A stretch of 64,000 nt of DNA from Candidatus Roseilinea sp. (GCA_026003755.1 BPHV01000001.1:590393-654392); one strand, 5' to 3'; counted from the stretch's first letter, positions 30,096 to 39,120 are shown. Notes: generated by a model not told the origin, from the letters alone. Numbers and translations are program-made.

Positions 30096-30749
30096 ATGAG
30101 ACCGGCAACCAGGATCGCAACAGCCGCGTTCATCTGCATCGCGATGGCTGCGATGATCGGATGCGCGCCGGCTTCCGGCGCGGGCGCGCCGGCGTTTACG
30201 CCGCTGCCCTACACCGACGACTTCAGCAACCCGAACAGCGGCTGGCAAACCCTCTCCGACCTCAACGCCGACGTGAAGTACGACGGCGGCGGGTTGCGCA
30301 TCATCGTCAAGCTGGAGAACCTGACCCAATGGAGCGCCGCCGGCCAGAACTTCAAGGACGCGGTCTTCGAGGTGGACGCCCGGCCCAACAGTGGCCCAAC
30401 GGATAATGGCTTCGGCGTGCTCTTTCGCATGCAAGACCGCAAGAACTTCTATCACTTCGCGATCTCATCGGACGGCTACTGGCGCGCCGGCTACGTGAAG
30501 GACGGCGACTGGGAGAACTGGGACGACTGGCAGCCGCATCCGGCCATCAAGCCGGGCAGCGAAACCAATCGGATCAAGGTAGTGATGCGCAACAACGAAC
30601 TCTCGTTCTTCGTAAATGACCAACTGATCTCGTCCAGGCAGGACGACACCTTCGCCAGCGGCGACATCGGCGTGTTCGCCCTCACGCTAATTGACAAACC
30701 CGGCACCGACGTGACGTTCGACAACGTGCGCGTTACTGCGACGGAGTGA
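30096..30749 (+). CDS. Lipoprotein with a LamG/family 16-like beta-sandwich
   Basis: 217 residues. Lipoprotein signal with lipobox MIGC (Cys23). The mature domain runs YTDDFSNPNSGWQTLSD, AVFEVDARPNSGPTDNGFGV, LFRMQDRKNFYHFAISSDGY, IKVVMRNNELSFFVNDQLIS and DVTFDNVRVT. This strand pattern is that of concanavalin-like (DUF1080/LamG) sandwiches often found on secreted Chloroflexota proteins, where they bind glycans. No catalytic residues are seen. It stands alone on its strand, followed by the HTH relic and the transpeptidase genes. Confidence 0.75.
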   Translation: MRPATRIATAAFICIAMAAMIGCAPASGAGAPAFTPLPYTDDFSNPNSGWQTLSDLNADVKYDGGGLRIIVKLENLTQWSAAGQNFKDAVFEVDARPNSGPTDNGFGVLFRMQDRKNFYHFAISSDGYWRAGYVKDGDWENWDDWQPHPAIKPGSETNRIKVVMRNNELSFFVNDQLISSRQDDTFASGDIGVFALTLIDKPGTDVTFDNVRVTATE

Positions 30750-30767
30750 GCGCAGGGGCTTTGCGCA

Positions 30768-30932
30768 GTCCTTCCTGCTGCGGCTTCTTGCGGAGGGCAG
30801 GACCGTGCCGGAGATCGCGGCGACGTTGTATCTCGGCAAGGCACGGCGGACAAGCGCAAGCAGAACGTCTTTCGGAAGATGCGCATGCACCGCAAACAGC
30901 GCGCCTGGGTAAAATTGCGGCAACAGGGCCTT
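30768..30932 (+). pseudogene. LuxR-type helix-turn-helix relic fused ahead of an L,D-transpeptidase
   Basis: One frame reads LLRLLAEGRTVPEIAATLYLGK, the first two helices of a LuxR/GerE domain; after a 1-nt shift the next frame reads DKRKQNVFRKMRMHRKQRAW then VKLRQQGL, the third and fourth helices. Together they make one full HTH module of about 55 residues with no rest of a regulator. The second frame runs without a stop into the L,D-transpeptidase gene, so the predicted ORF from 30879 carries LuxR-derived residues at its N-terminus. Confidence 0.6.
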
Positions 30933-31397
30933 GTGAGAAGACTCCTTGCTGCTGTCGTTGCGACCATCCTGTTCTTCGTCGCGTCCGAGCCACTATCGGC
31001 CGGATCGTCTGACTCTGAACATGGCGCGACGCGCTATGCCCGCCGCGGCAAGTGGATCGAAGTCGTCATCGCCGAACAACGGTTAATCGCCTGGGAGAAC
31101 GGGCGCAAGGTGATGTCTACGCCGGTCTCCACCGGCGCCCGCTCCACACCCACCCCGCGTGGCATGTTCCGCATCTACAGCAAGTATGTCAGGCAGCGCA
31201 TGCGTGGGCCGGGCTACGACCTACCCAACGTGCCCTATGTAATGTACTTCCGACGGGGCGGCTACGCGCTGCATGGCGCATACTGGCATACCGACTTCGG
31301 CCGGCCCCGGAGCCATGGCTGCATCAACCTGCCGATCACCGCCGCTGCCTGGCTCTACCACTGGGCGCCGCGCGGCACCGTTGTGGTGATTCGATGA
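30933..31397 (+). CDS. Short exported L,D-transpeptidase (YkuD)
   Basis: I start at GTG 30933 (154 residues) because the signal peptide MRRLLAAVVATILFFVASEP then begins at residue 1; the in-frame ATG at 30879 adds the LuxR relic. The YkuD domain covers 35-153: WIEVVIAEQRLIAWENGRKV, STGARSTPTPRGMFRIYSKY, YVMYFRRGGYALHGAYWHTD (His), and GRPRSHGCINLP with the catalytic Cys. It cross-links meso-diaminopimelate residues or attaches proteins to peptidoglycan in the envelope. A second YkuD gene follows 43 bases later. The GTG has only a weak Shine-Dalgarno (AGGG). Confidence 0.85.
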   Translation: MRRLLAAVVATILFFVASEPLSAGSSDSEHGATRYARRGKWIEVVIAEQRLIAWENGRKVMSTPVSTGARSTPTPRGMFRIYSKYVRQRMRGPGYDLPNVPYVMYFRRGGYALHGAYWHTDFGRPRSHGCINLPITAAAWLYHWAPRGTVVVIR

Positions 31398-31440
31398 TGC
31401 ACAAGACGGCCTATACTCGAGCTGAGTATCCACACGGGAT

Positions 31441-32532
31441 ATGAAAACGACACGACGATGCTTCTTGAAGGTCAGCAGCAGCCTGGCGCTGGCCGTTCCG
31501 TTCATCCACATACGCTCGACGCATGCGCAAGCGCCCGATCCCGGCGCCGGCGAGCCCCCAGAGTTGCGCACTCCCGAGCTGCAACCCATCCCTTACGCCT
31601 TTGGCCGAGCCTTCCGCGAAGGCCTGATCATTCGTGAGCAACCCACAACCCAAGCGCCCGTCGTACGCAGGCTACGCGCCAACGAAGTCATCCCACTCCT
31701 GGGCGAGGTCATCGGCCTGGGGCCAACGACTTACAACCCGTTCTGGTATCTGACCAGCGACGGCTACGTGCATTCAGCGAACGTTCAGCCGTGCAACAAC
31801 GTGTTGAACAAACCGCTGAGTGAAGTGGATGAGCGGGGCCTGTGGGCCGAGATTACCGTGCCGTTCACCGAGCTTCGCGCTAGGGCCGATCCGCAGTCCG
31901 GCGTACGCACGCGGTTGTACTACGGCTGCGTCTTTCGCATTCTGCAGCTCGCCGAGGATAGGGACGGCAAGGCCTGGTATGGGATCGCCGACGGCAACGG
32001 CGGTAAAACTGTGCTCGGCTTCGTGCGCGCCGAGCATCTGCGCCCGCTTGGGCCGGAGGACTTCGCGCCGCTCTCACCCGACGTGCCGCTGGATAAGAAG
32101 CGCATCGAGGTCAACTTGAAGACCCAGACGGCGACTGCCTACGAATACGACGAACCGGTGTTCACGGCGCGCGTCGCCACCGGCGGAAAGTTCCGCACCC
32201 CAGCAGGCGTGGTGGACTTTTTCACCATCCCCGGCGAGCACCGCATCTTTCGCAAGATCCCCGGCACGCGCATGACCGGCGGCACACCCGGCTACGACTA
32301 TTACGACTTACCCGGCGTGGGCTGGGCATCGTTCTTCACCAGCAGCGGCATCGCCTTCCACGGGGTATATTGGCACAACGACTACGGCCGACCGCGCAGC
32401 CACGGCTGCGTGAACATGCTGCCGGATCAAGCGCACTGGGTCTTCCGCTGGACGATGCCGGCCTATCCACACACCGAGCGATCGAGCTTGCAGACGAAGC
32501 GTGAAGCGGGTTCGCTCGTGAAGGTGTTCTAG
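31441..32532 (+). CDS. Tat-exported L,D-transpeptidase with SH3-like domains
   Basis: 363 residues. The N-terminus MKTTRRCFLKVSSSLALAVP is a twin-arginine signal (T-R-R-x-F-L-K). Two SH3-like modules follow: GLIIREQPTTQAPVVRRLRA near 60 and FTELRARADPQSGVRTRLYY near 145. The YkuD catalytic domain covers about 225-350: RIEVNLKTQTATAYEYDEP, ATGGKFRTPAGVVDFFTIP, SGIAFHGVYWHNDYGRPRSH, then GCVNMLP with the nucleophilic Cys. It acts on peptidoglycan outside the membrane. Tat export suggests folding before transport. It lies in the same direction as the shorter paralogue. Confidence 0.93.
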   Translation: MKTTRRCFLKVSSSLALAVPFIHIRSTHAQAPDPGAGEPPELRTPELQPIPYAFGRAFREGLIIREQPTTQAPVVRRLRANEVIPLLGEVIGLGPTTYNPFWYLTSDGYVHSANVQPCNNVLNKPLSEVDERGLWAEITVPFTELRARADPQSGVRTRLYYGCVFRILQLAEDRDGKAWYGIADGNGGKTVLGFVRAEHLRPLGPEDFAPLSPDVPLDKKRIEVNLKTQTATAYEYDEPVFTARVATGGKFRTPAGVVDFFTIPGEHRIFRKIPGTRMTGGTPGYDYYDLPGVGWASFFTSSGIAFHGVYWHNDYGRPRSHGCVNMLPDQAHWVFRWTMPAYPHTERSSLQTKREAGSLVKVF

Positions 32533-32651
32533 AATCTGAGCGGCCGGCGTCAGATGCGGCCGGCGCGCGCACAAAAACGGCCGTGGGATGTTTTACGCAT
32601 TGGACGACGAGCCAGTCACCGAACGGTTCGGAAGCGAGCTATAACTTACGA

Positions 32652-32855
32652 ATGACGCACACTCACGCGGCGATTACCTGTCCGTATTGCGGCTTCCAGA
32701 AGGAGGAAAGGATGCCGGTGGATGCCTGCCAGCGGTTTTACCGGTGCACCAACTGCGATGCGCTGCTGAAGCCCAAACCGGGCGACTGTTGCGTGTTCTG
32801 CTCCTACGGCAGCGCGCCTTGCCCACCCAAGCAAAACGATGGCCGAGTCCGCTGA
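32652..32855 (+). CDS. GDCCVxC-domain metal-binding protein
   Basis: 67 residues from ATG 32652. Eight Cys: ITCPYCGFQKEE, YRCTNCDALLKPKPGDCCVF, CSYGSAPCPPKQ. The block GDCCVFCSYGS..CPP defines the small GDCCVxC family, some members of which carry selenocysteine; here all are TGC/TGT codons. It overlaps the P-type ATPase start by 17 bases, so the two are cotranscribed and translationally coupled. A metallochaperone or sensor role for Zn or another soft metal is inferred. The start codon lies in TTACGAATGACGCAC, which resembles the heptad units at 22804, so an upstream start cannot be excluded. Confidence 0.83.
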   Translation: MTHTHAAITCPYCGFQKEERMPVDACQRFYRCTNCDALLKPKPGDCCVFCSYGSAPCPPKQNDGRVR

Positions 32856-35133
32856 AACCGAGCACATCTATCGCATCGCCGGCATGGACTGCGCCGAGTG
32901 CGCCCGGACGATCGAGTCGGGCGTGGCGAAGCTGAACGGCGTGCAATCGTGCGCAGTCAACTTTGGCGCGGCCACACTGCGTGTGCGAGGCAACGCGCCG
33001 CGTGAAGCCATCATCGCTCGCGTGCGCGAGCTGGGCTACGACGTGCGCGATGGGCACAGCGCCCCAATGCCTGCTGACGGGCCTGCCGGCCATGCGCCCC
33101 CTTCATTTGTGGGCTTTTTGTTGGCGCGCCGCGACACCACGCTGGCCCTCATCGGCACCGTCCTCATTCTTCCCGGCTTGGTGTTCAACGAGTTACTGCC
33201 GTTCCTCGGCGTCGAGAGCGCCCTCTTCGATCTCACATCCATCGCGGCGCTCTGCACCGCCGGCTATCCGGTCGCCCGCAGCGCTTGGCGCGCGCTCACC
33301 GTCAACCGACAGATCAGCATCAATCTCTTGATGACCATTGCCGCCCTCGGCGCGGTCGCCATCGGCATCTACACCGAAGCCGGCCTGGTGATCGTGCTGT
33401 TCGCCCTCGGCGAGGCGTTGGAGGGATACACCGCTGAACGCGCGCGCAACGCCATCCACAGCCTCAGGACAATCGCCCCGAGCGAAGCAACCATCTTGCG
33501 CCCGCGCATGGACTGCCCGGAGCACCTGGGGCAAGCCGGATACACCGGCGGCCCTTGCCCGTGGTGCGGCCAGCACGAACAGCGGCTGCCCGTGAGCGAG
33601 CTGCGAATCGGCGATGTGATCGTCGTCAAGCCCGGCGAGCGCATCGCGATGGATGGCCGGGTGCGCGCCGGCGCCTCGTCGGTCAACCAAGCGCCGATCA
33701 CCGGCGAGAGCCTCCCCGTGCCCAAGCAGCCCGGCGATGAAGTCTTCGCCGGCACAATCAACGGCGAAGCGGCGCTAGAGGTGGAGGTCACGCGCTGCAT
33801 CGAGGACAATCTCATCGCGCGCGTGATTCGCCTGGTTGAAGCAGCTCAAGAGCGCAAGGCGCCGGCCGAGCGTTTCGTGGACCGCTTCGCCCGCGTCTAT
33901 ACGCCGGCGGTGGTCGGGTTGGCCGTCGCGCTGGCCGTCGCGCCGCCGCTGCTGTTCGGCGCGCCGTTCATGCCGACGGCCGACGACCAGGGTTGGCTCT
34001 ACCGCGCGCTGGAATTGCTGGTGGTGGCCTGTCCCTGCGCGCTGGTCATCAGCACGCCCGTCACCATCATCAGCGCCCTGGGCAACGCCGCGCGGCATGG
34101 CGTGCTGATCAAGGGCGGCGCGTATCTGGAGGCGCTGGCCGGCGTGCGCGCCGTCGCGTTCGACAAAACCGGCACACTGACCGAGGGCAAACCCAAGGTG
34201 ATCAAGGTGAAATCGGTCCATTGCACTGACCCGACCACCGGCGTGTGCGATCACTGCGCCGATTTGCTCGCCCTGGCCAGCGCCGTGGAGCGACGCAGCG
34301 AGCACCCGCTGGCGCAGGCGGTGGTGGCCGCCGCCGAGGATCAGCGCCTGAGCGGACGCTATCCCGCTGCGCAATCGGTCAAGGCCATCGCCGGCAAAGG
34401 CATATCCGGCCGCGTCGCGGAGCGCGAGGTGCTCATCGGCAGCCATGCGTTCTTCGATCAAACCCTGCCCCATGACCGCGCGCTGTGCGAAGAGATTGAG
34501 TCGCTCTCGGCGCGCAGCCTCACACCGGTGCTCGTCGCCGCGGACGGGGCGTTGGCCGGCTACATCGGCATCGCCGACGCCACGCGCGACACCAGTCGGC
34601 AGGTCATAGATGCGCTCCATCGCAGCGGCATCCAGGCGACGGTGATGCTCACCGGCGACAACGCGCGCGCCGCCCAGGCAGTCGCCCAGCAGGTTGGCGT
34701 GAGCGAGGTGAGAGCCGGGCTGCTGCCGGAGCAGAAAGTCGAAGCGGTGCACGCGCTGCGCGACCGATACGGCGCAGTGGCGATGGTGGGCGACGGCGTG
34801 AACGACGCGCCGGCGTTGGCTGCGGCCAACGTGGGCATTGCCGTCAGCGATGGAACCGCGCAAGCGATCGAAACCGCCGACGTGGTGCTCATGAGGGACG
34901 ACCTGCGCCTATTGCCCTTTGCGTTACAACTGAGCCGCGCTGCCACACGCACGATTCGCATCAACATCGCCCTCGCCATCGGCATCAAGCTGGCGGTGCT
35001 CCTGCTGGCGCTCTTCGGTTTGGGCACGATGTGGCTGGCCGTGCTGGCCGACGTGGGCGCGTCGTTGCTGGTGACGCTGCACGGCATGCGGCTGCTGCGC
35101 TATCGTCCCGCAGACCCGGCCGCGCCGGCGTAA
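32839..35133 (+). CDS. Heavy-metal P-type ATPase (Zn/Cd/Co/Pb type)
   Basis: 764 residues. An HMA domain covers residues 8-75 with MDCAECARTIESGVAKLNGV. Then come eight membrane segments; CPC in VVACPCALVISTPVTI (about 396-400); the phosphorylated Asp in AFDKTGTLTEG (about 442); ERRSEHPLAQAVV (HP motif); and GDGVNDAPALAAANVGIA. The CPC plus a Lys in the last membrane pair (IGIKLAVLLLALFG) fits the Zn/Cd class. An insert in the actuator domain, MDCPEHLGQAGYTGGPCPWC then GQHEQR (about 217-245), adds three Cys and two His. It exports metals from the cytoplasm. It converges on the metal importer operon with 4 bases between stops. Confidence 0.95.
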   Translation: MAESAETEHIYRIAGMDCAECARTIESGVAKLNGVQSCAVNFGAATLRVRGNAPREAIIARVRELGYDVRDGHSAPMPADGPAGHAPPSFVGFLLARRDTTLALIGTVLILPGLVFNELLPFLGVESALFDLTSIAALCTAGYPVARSAWRALTVNRQISINLLMTIAALGAVAIGIYTEAGLVIVLFALGEALEGYTAERARNAIHSLRTIAPSEATILRPRMDCPEHLGQAGYTGGPCPWCGQHEQRLPVSELRIGDVIVVKPGERIAMDGRVRAGASSVNQAPITGESLPVPKQPGDEVFAGTINGEAALEVEVTRCIEDNLIARVIRLVEAAQERKAPAERFVDRFARVYTPAVVGLAVALAVAPPLLFGAPFMPTADDQGWLYRALELLVVACPCALVISTPVTIISALGNAARHGVLIKGGAYLEALAGVRAVAFDKTGTLTEGKPKVIKVKSVHCTDPTTGVCDHCADLLALASAVERRSEHPLAQAVVAAAEDQRLSGRYPAAQSVKAIAGKGISGRVAEREVLIGSHAFFDQTLPHDRALCEEIESLSARSLTPVLVAADGALAGYIGIADATRDTSRQVIDALHRSGIQATVMLTGDNARAAQAVAQQVGVSEVRAGLLPEQKVEAVHALRDRYGAVAMVGDGVNDAPALAAANVGIAVSDGTAQAIETADVVLMRDDLRLLPFALQLSRAATRTIRINIALAIGIKLAVLLLALFGLGTMWLAVLADVGASLLVTLHGMRLLRYRPADPAAPA

Positions 35134-35137
35134 AACG

Positions 35138-36259
35138 CTACGCTTCCCCATCTCGGCGCGCGAAGGCCCGCCGAGCGAACTCCCTGCCGGCGTCGGTCAA
35201 CGCCAAATGACCGTTGACTTGCTGCACGAGCTGCGCGCGCCGAGCCATGCGGATGATCCTGCGGGCGAACTGGGGTTGCCAGCGCAGCTCGCTGCTGAGG
35301 TGCGCCACTTCGGCTTCGTGCTCTTCGTAGGCCTGATGCTCGTGGTTGAACAGGTGGACGACTAAGTTCTCCATCGCGAGGCGCAGCCGCTGACGTCGCA
35401 GGCGCCGGGCTTTGGCCACCAGGCCATGCGCCGGCGAGAACAACAGCGCCAGCAAGAAGCAAGCGCCGGCCACCGTCGCCATCGCGCCGGCCACCGACGC
35501 ATCCAGCGCAAACGCGACGAAACCGCCCGCGATCGCCGACAGTGCGCCGATGCAAACTGCGAGGACGATCATGTTGCCCAAATCGTCGGTGAGCAGGTAT
35601 GCTGTGGCCGCCGGCACGATCATGAACGCCACCACCAGGATCGCCCCCACAGCCGTGAACGCCCCCACCGTTGTGATGGCGACCATCGCCATCAGCCCAT
35701 AGTGGATCAGGATCGGCGAAAAGCCCAGCGCCGCCGCCAAGCCCGGGTCGAACGTCGCCAGCTTCAGCTCCTTGAACAACAGCCCAACGAACAGCAGATT
35801 GACGACGCATAGCGCGCCCATCACCCAGAGCGACTGCGGGCCGAGGTTTGTGCCGTTGAGGATCAGGACGTCGAACGCGACGAACTCGATGTTGCCATAG
35901 AGCACCGCATCGGTATCCAGGTGCACGTTGGCAAAATACTTGGATACCAGAAAGGTGCCCAGCGCAAACATCGCCGGGAACACGATGCCGATCGCCGACT
36001 CGCCGCCGACCCGACGCGTGTGGTGTAGCGCTTCGACCAACGCAACGGTGACGACGGCGGCCAGCGATGCGCCGACGAAGCCCGCTAGCAGGTTCGGCCC
36101 CTGAGCCAAGAAGTAGCCGGCAACGAGGCCCGGCAGGATGGCGTGACTGATCGCGTCGGCCATCATCGCCATGCGCCGCAGCACCAGGAAGACGCCCAAC
36201 AGCGCGCAGGCCGTCGCGACCAGCACACCGGTGAGGATGATCGCCAGGGCCGCCCCCAT
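35138..36259 (-). CDS. Metal ABC transporter permease with C-terminal DtxR-like winged helix
   Basis: 373 residues. Residues 1-280 are a ZnuB/TroD-type permease with eight or so membrane spans (LGVFLVLRRMAMMADAISHA, then ILPGLVAGYFLAQGPNLL, and GFSPILIHYGLMAMVAITTV). After a basic stretch RRLRRQRLRLAMENLVVHLF the cytoplasmic tail (about 295-373) reads HEAEVAHLSSELRWQPQFAR, RIIRMARRAQLVQQVNGHLA, LTDAGREFARRAF, a winged-helix layout like the N-terminal domain of DtxR/MntR. Last gene of the four-gene operon, 6 bases after the other permease. The tail may sense or regulate; see the operator entries. Confidence 0.85.
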   Translation of the reverse strand: MGAALAIILTGVLVATACALLGVFLVLRRMAMMADAISHAILPGLVAGYFLAQGPNLLAGFVGASLAAVVTVALVEALHHTRRVGGESAIGIVFPAMFALGTFLVSKYFANVHLDTDAVLYGNIEFVAFDVLILNGTNLGPQSLWVMGALCVVNLLFVGLLFKELKLATFDPGLAAALGFSPILIHYGLMAMVAITTVGAFTAVGAILVVAFMIVPAATAYLLTDDLGNMIVLAVCIGALSAIAGGFVAFALDASVAGAMATVAGACFLLALLFSPAHGLVAKARRLRRQRLRLAMENLVVHLFNHEHQAYEEHEAEVAHLSSELRWQPQFARRIIRMARRAQLVQQVNGHLALTDAGREFARRAFARRDGEA

Positions 36260-36265
36260 TCGCGT

Positions 36266-37159
36266 TCACTCCACCCACGCCGCGCGTTGCGCGCGCCGCC
36301 GCACGGCATCCCACAGCAGACCACGCTCCGGCGCGAGGACGACCGAGCACAGCATGATGCCCGTCAGGCTGAGGATGACCATCGGGCCGGTGGGAATACC
36401 TGCGTCGCTCACGCTCACCAGTGTGCCGCCCAAGCCCGATAGCGCGCCGAACAGCGCCGCCAAGATGATCATCACGCTCAGCCGGTTCGTCCACTGGCGC
36501 GCCGCAACCGCCGGCCCCACCAGCAAGGCTGCCATCAACACCACACCGACGGTTTGCAGGCCAATGACTACGGCGACCACGATTAGCGACGTGAGGAGCA
36601 CGTTGAGCCAATCGGTATTGAACCCCAGGCTGGCCGCGAAGGGCGCATCAAAAGCGAGCAACTTGAACTCCTTGTAGAGCAACGTCACGATGGCAAGGGC
36701 TACGCCACCGAGGATCGCCATGGTCATCACATCTTCTGCAACCAGCGCCGCCGCTTGGCCAAACAGGAACCGGTCCAGCCCAGATTGATTCGCGCCGCCG
36801 CGCTTGGCGATGACGGTGAGCAACACGATACCGAAGGCGAAAAACGTGCTCAGCACAATGCCGAGCGCGCTATCCTCACTGATCCGGGTGTGTTGGACGA
36901 TCTGCAGCAGCAAGATGGCTGCGATCCATCCAGCCGCTGCCGCGCCCAACAGCAGGACGAGGGGCGCTTTGGTCTGCGTGAACAAGTAGGCGATGCAAAT
37001 ACCGGGCAGCGCGGCATGGGCCAACGCGTCCCCCAGCAGACCCTGCCGTCGCAGCACGGCGAAACACCCCAGTACGCCGCTCACTACACCAAGCAGCGCG
37101 CTGCCCATCGCCACGTTGCGCAGTGTGTAGTCAGCAAACAGTTCAACCAGTATGCCCAT
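36266..37159 (-). CDS. Metal ABC transporter permease (ZnuB/MntB type)
   Basis: 297 residues with about eight membrane spans. Family core: [40 protein letters not shown] (the conserved loop contacting the ATPase) and [12 protein letters not shown]. Partner of the permease encoded downstream, so the importer would be a heterodimer with one regulatory tail. It overlaps the ATPase gene by 17 bases, showing tight coupling. It ends [16 protein letters not shown], without the winged helix of its sister. Confidence 0.93.
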   Translation of the reverse strand: MGILVELFADYTLRNVAMGSALLGVVSGVLGCFAVLRRQGLLGDALAHAALPGICIAYLFTQTKAPLVLLLGAAAAGWIAAILLLQIVQHTRISEDSALGIVLSTFFAFGIVLLTVIAKRGGANQSGLDRFLFGQAAALVAEDVMTMAILGGVALAIVTLLYKEFKLLAFDAPFAASLGFNTDWLNVLLTSLIVVAVVIGLQTVGVVLMAALLVGPAVAARQWTNRLSVMIILAALFGALSGLGGTLVSVSDAGIPTGPMVILSLTGIMLCSVVLAPERGLLWDAVRRRAQRAAWVE

Positions 37160-38000
37160 CGCCCCTGGTCTTCACTTCTAATTCCCTGCGGTCTTCCTCA
37201 AAGTGCTGGAAGTGTTCAATGGACGCCTTCATCGTGCCGCCGTAGGTTTTGCGCAAGTTGTCGGCGGTAAAGGTAGACGCAAACGGGCCACTGGCAATCA
37301 GCCGGACGTTAAGCAGCACCACCCAGTCGAAATAATCTGGCGCCGAGTCGAGGTCGTGGTGCACGCAGATCACCGTCTTGCCTTGCCGCTGCAACGCTTG
37401 CAAAAGCGCCACGATCGCCCGCTCGGTCACCGCGTCCACGCCGATGAACGGCTCGTCCATGAAATAGACTTGGGCATCTTGCGCTAGGGCGCGCGCCAGA
37501 AACACGCGTTGCTGCTGACCGCCACTGAGTTGGCCGATCTGCCGCTCGGCATACTGCTCCATGCCCACCTGTGCCAAACAACGCAGGGCAAAATCGCGCT
37601 CGGCCGGCCCCGGCCGGCGAATCCAGCCCAGCCGGCCATACGTGCCCATCATCACCACATCCAGCGCGGTGGTAGGGAAATCCCAGTCCACGCTGCTGCG
37701 CTGCGGCACATAGCCGACGAGGCGGCGCTGCTCGGCAGGGGGCTTGCCGTAAATCCGCACGCTGCCCGCCGCCGTGGGCACCAGGCCAAGCGCGGCTTTG
37801 ATCAACGTGGACTTGCCGGCGCCGTTCGGCCCGATGATGGCCGCTAATTTGCCTTCGGGGATCGTCAGGTCAATATCCTGCAGCGCCGGCTTGTCGCGAT
37901 AGACCACCGTCAAATCGTTGATCTCAACCGGGGCAACGGCAACGCCTGTGTGCATCGCAGCGACAGGTGATGAGTCTTGCGCGGCAGGAGGTGAGCACAT
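37143..38000 (-). CDS. Metal ABC transporter ATP-binding protein
   Basis: 285 residues. Walker [18 protein letters not shown] near 58; Q-loop [20 protein letters not shown]; signature [15 protein letters not shown]; Walker [16 protein letters not shown]-loop [19 protein letters not shown] segment (ICVHHDL). The tail [20 protein letters not shown] is as in Mn/Zn importers. The first 25 residues before [19 protein letters not shown] are not conserved; a later start (for example Met16) is possible. It starts 2 bases after the binding-protein stop. Confidence 0.95.
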   Translation of the reverse strand: MCSPPAAQDSSPVAAMHTGVAVAPVEINDLTVVYRDKPALQDIDLTIPEGKLAAIIGPNGAGKSTLIKAALGLVPTAAGSVRIYGKPPAEQRRLVGYVPQRSSVDWDFPTTALDVVMMGTYGRLGWIRRPGPAERDFALRCLAQVGMEQYAERQIGQLSGGQQQRVFLARALAQDAQVYFMDEPFIGVDAVTERAIVALLQALQRQGKTVICVHHDLDSAPDYFDWVVLLNVRLIASGPFASTFTADNLRKTYGGTMKASIEHFQHFEEDRRELEVKTRGDGHTG

Positions 38001-38002
38001 CG

Positions 38003-38953
38003 TTAAGGATTGGGCTCGCGCAGCGCGCCGACGATAGTATCCACGTTGTGTTTGAACATGCCAACGTAGGTGCCTTCCGGCGTGCCGTCGGCGCCCAGCG
38101 CGTCGGAGAACAACTCCCCGCCGATTACCACATCCCAGCCGCGCGCGCGCACTGCGGCCCGCACCGCTTCGATCGCGTCGGGCGGCACCGAGGACTCGAC
38201 GAAAATCGCCTTGATCTTGCGGTCGGCGATCAGCGCGGCCAGCTCTTGGACGTCGCGCGCGCCGGCTTCAGCCGCCGTGCTCACCCCTTGCAAGCCGCGC
38301 ACCTCGAAGCCATAGCGCCGGCCGAAGTAGCCAAAGGCGTCGTGCGATGTGATCAGCACGCGCGATTCTAGGGGAATCAGCGCGATCCGCTGTTCAGCGT
38401 ACGCTTGCAATTCATCGAGCTGCTCAAGATACAGCTCCGCGTTGTGCTCGTACAACTCGCGCGACGCCGGGTCGAGGTCGCTCAACGCTTGCGCCACGAA
38501 TCGGGCAACGTCCCGCCACAGCCTCACGTCAAACCACACATGCGGGTCGTAGTGTCCTGGCGACTCCGCCAGCTCTATCAATTGCGCAGGATCAATCCCG
38601 CGCGTCACGGCAAAGGCCGGCTTGCCGGCGCGCGTCATCTTCTCGAACAACTCGGCCATGCGCCCTTCGAGATGCAAGCCGTTGTAGAAAATGACATCGG
38701 CGCGATCGAGCTTCACCACGTCGCCGCTGCTGGGCTTGTACAGATGTGGGTCAACGCCGGGACCCATTAGGCTCACCACCTCAACGCGGCCGGCGCCAAC
38801 GTTCTTCACAACGTCGGCCACCATGCCGGTGGTCGTCGCTACACGCACTGGTCGCAAAGCCAAATTGGCCGAAGATGCTACGGACGAAGGCGCACAGGCG
38901 GTTAACCCAACCACCAGCATCAGCGCAATCCACGGGTGTCGTAGCTGCATCAT
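38003..38953 (-). CDS. Zinc/manganese-binding lipoprotein of the metal ABC importer (TroA/ZnuA type)
   Basis: 316 residues. Lipoprotein signal, lipobox GLTAC. Cluster A-I features: [40 protein letters not shown] (His ligand), [29 protein letters not shown] (His), [20 protein letters not shown] (His), and [10 protein letters not shown] with D-A at the site of the last ligand (Asp). The three His and one Asp/Glu suit Mn or Zn. There is no His-rich loop of the ZnuA kind, which slightly favours Mn (inference). First gene of the operon; its ATG lies 7 bases from the nearest palindrome. Confidence 0.94.
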   Translation of the reverse strand: MMQLRHPWIALMLVVGLTACAPSSVASSANLALRPVRVATTTGMVADVVKNVGAGRVEVVSLMGPGVDPHLYKPSSGDVVKLDRADVIFYNGLHLEGRMAELFEKMTRAGKPAFAVTRGIDPAQLIELAESPGHYDPHVWFDVRLWRDVARFVAQALSDLDPASRELYEHNAELYLEQLDELQAYAEQRIALIPLESRVLITSHDAFGYFGRRYGFEVRGLQGVSTAAEAGARDVQELAALIADRKIKAIFVESSVPPDAIEAVRAAVRARGWDVVIGGELFSDALGADGTPEGTYVGMFKHNVDTIVGALREPNP

Positions 38954-38959
38954 CCGCCT

Positions 38960-38975
38960 TTTAGGTTCAACTAAA
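38960..38975. promoter_or_regulatory. DtxR/MntR-like operator 1 (TTTAGGTTCAACTAAA)
   Basis: 16-bp inverted repeat TTTAG...CTAAA directly upstream of the metal importer. Same size and core as operator 2, centre-to-centre 32 bp, about three helix turns. It would overlap the ribosome-binding region or promoter end. Confidence 0.65.
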
Positions 38976-38991
38976 TCGTCAGCGGATTATA

Positions 38992-39007
38992 TTTAGGCTA
39001 ACCTAAA
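38992..39007. promoter_or_regulatory. DtxR/IdeR-like operator 2 (TTTAGGCTAACCTAAA)
   Basis: Palindrome TTTAGG-CTAA-CCTAAA. The 14 bases TTAGGCTAACCTAA equal the right part of the DtxR/IdeR iron-box consensus TTAGGTTAGGCTAACCTAA. Strong candidate for metal-dependent repression of the importer. Confidence 0.75.
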
Positions 39008-39107
39008 AGTCAAGCGGCATATCTGTTGTGTCTGTCACATGAGCGACTGGCGAGCAGGAAGATGAGCGACCAGCGGCTTGAGTCATCCGCGCAGAAGGGG
39101 GATCGTC

Positions 39108-39120
39108 GGGGGGGGGGGGG
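39108..39120 (+). repeat. Poly-G tract (G13)
   Basis: Thirteen Gs, in a further G-rich context, in the gap 39010-39196 between the metal importer promoter and the end of the large secreted protein gene. The rest of the gap holds no gene. Confidence 0.9.

Noticed and set aside
35100..36611. 503-codon minus-strand frame
   Set aside because: Same strand but a different frame over the two metal permease genes; Gly/Arg-rich without membrane segments.
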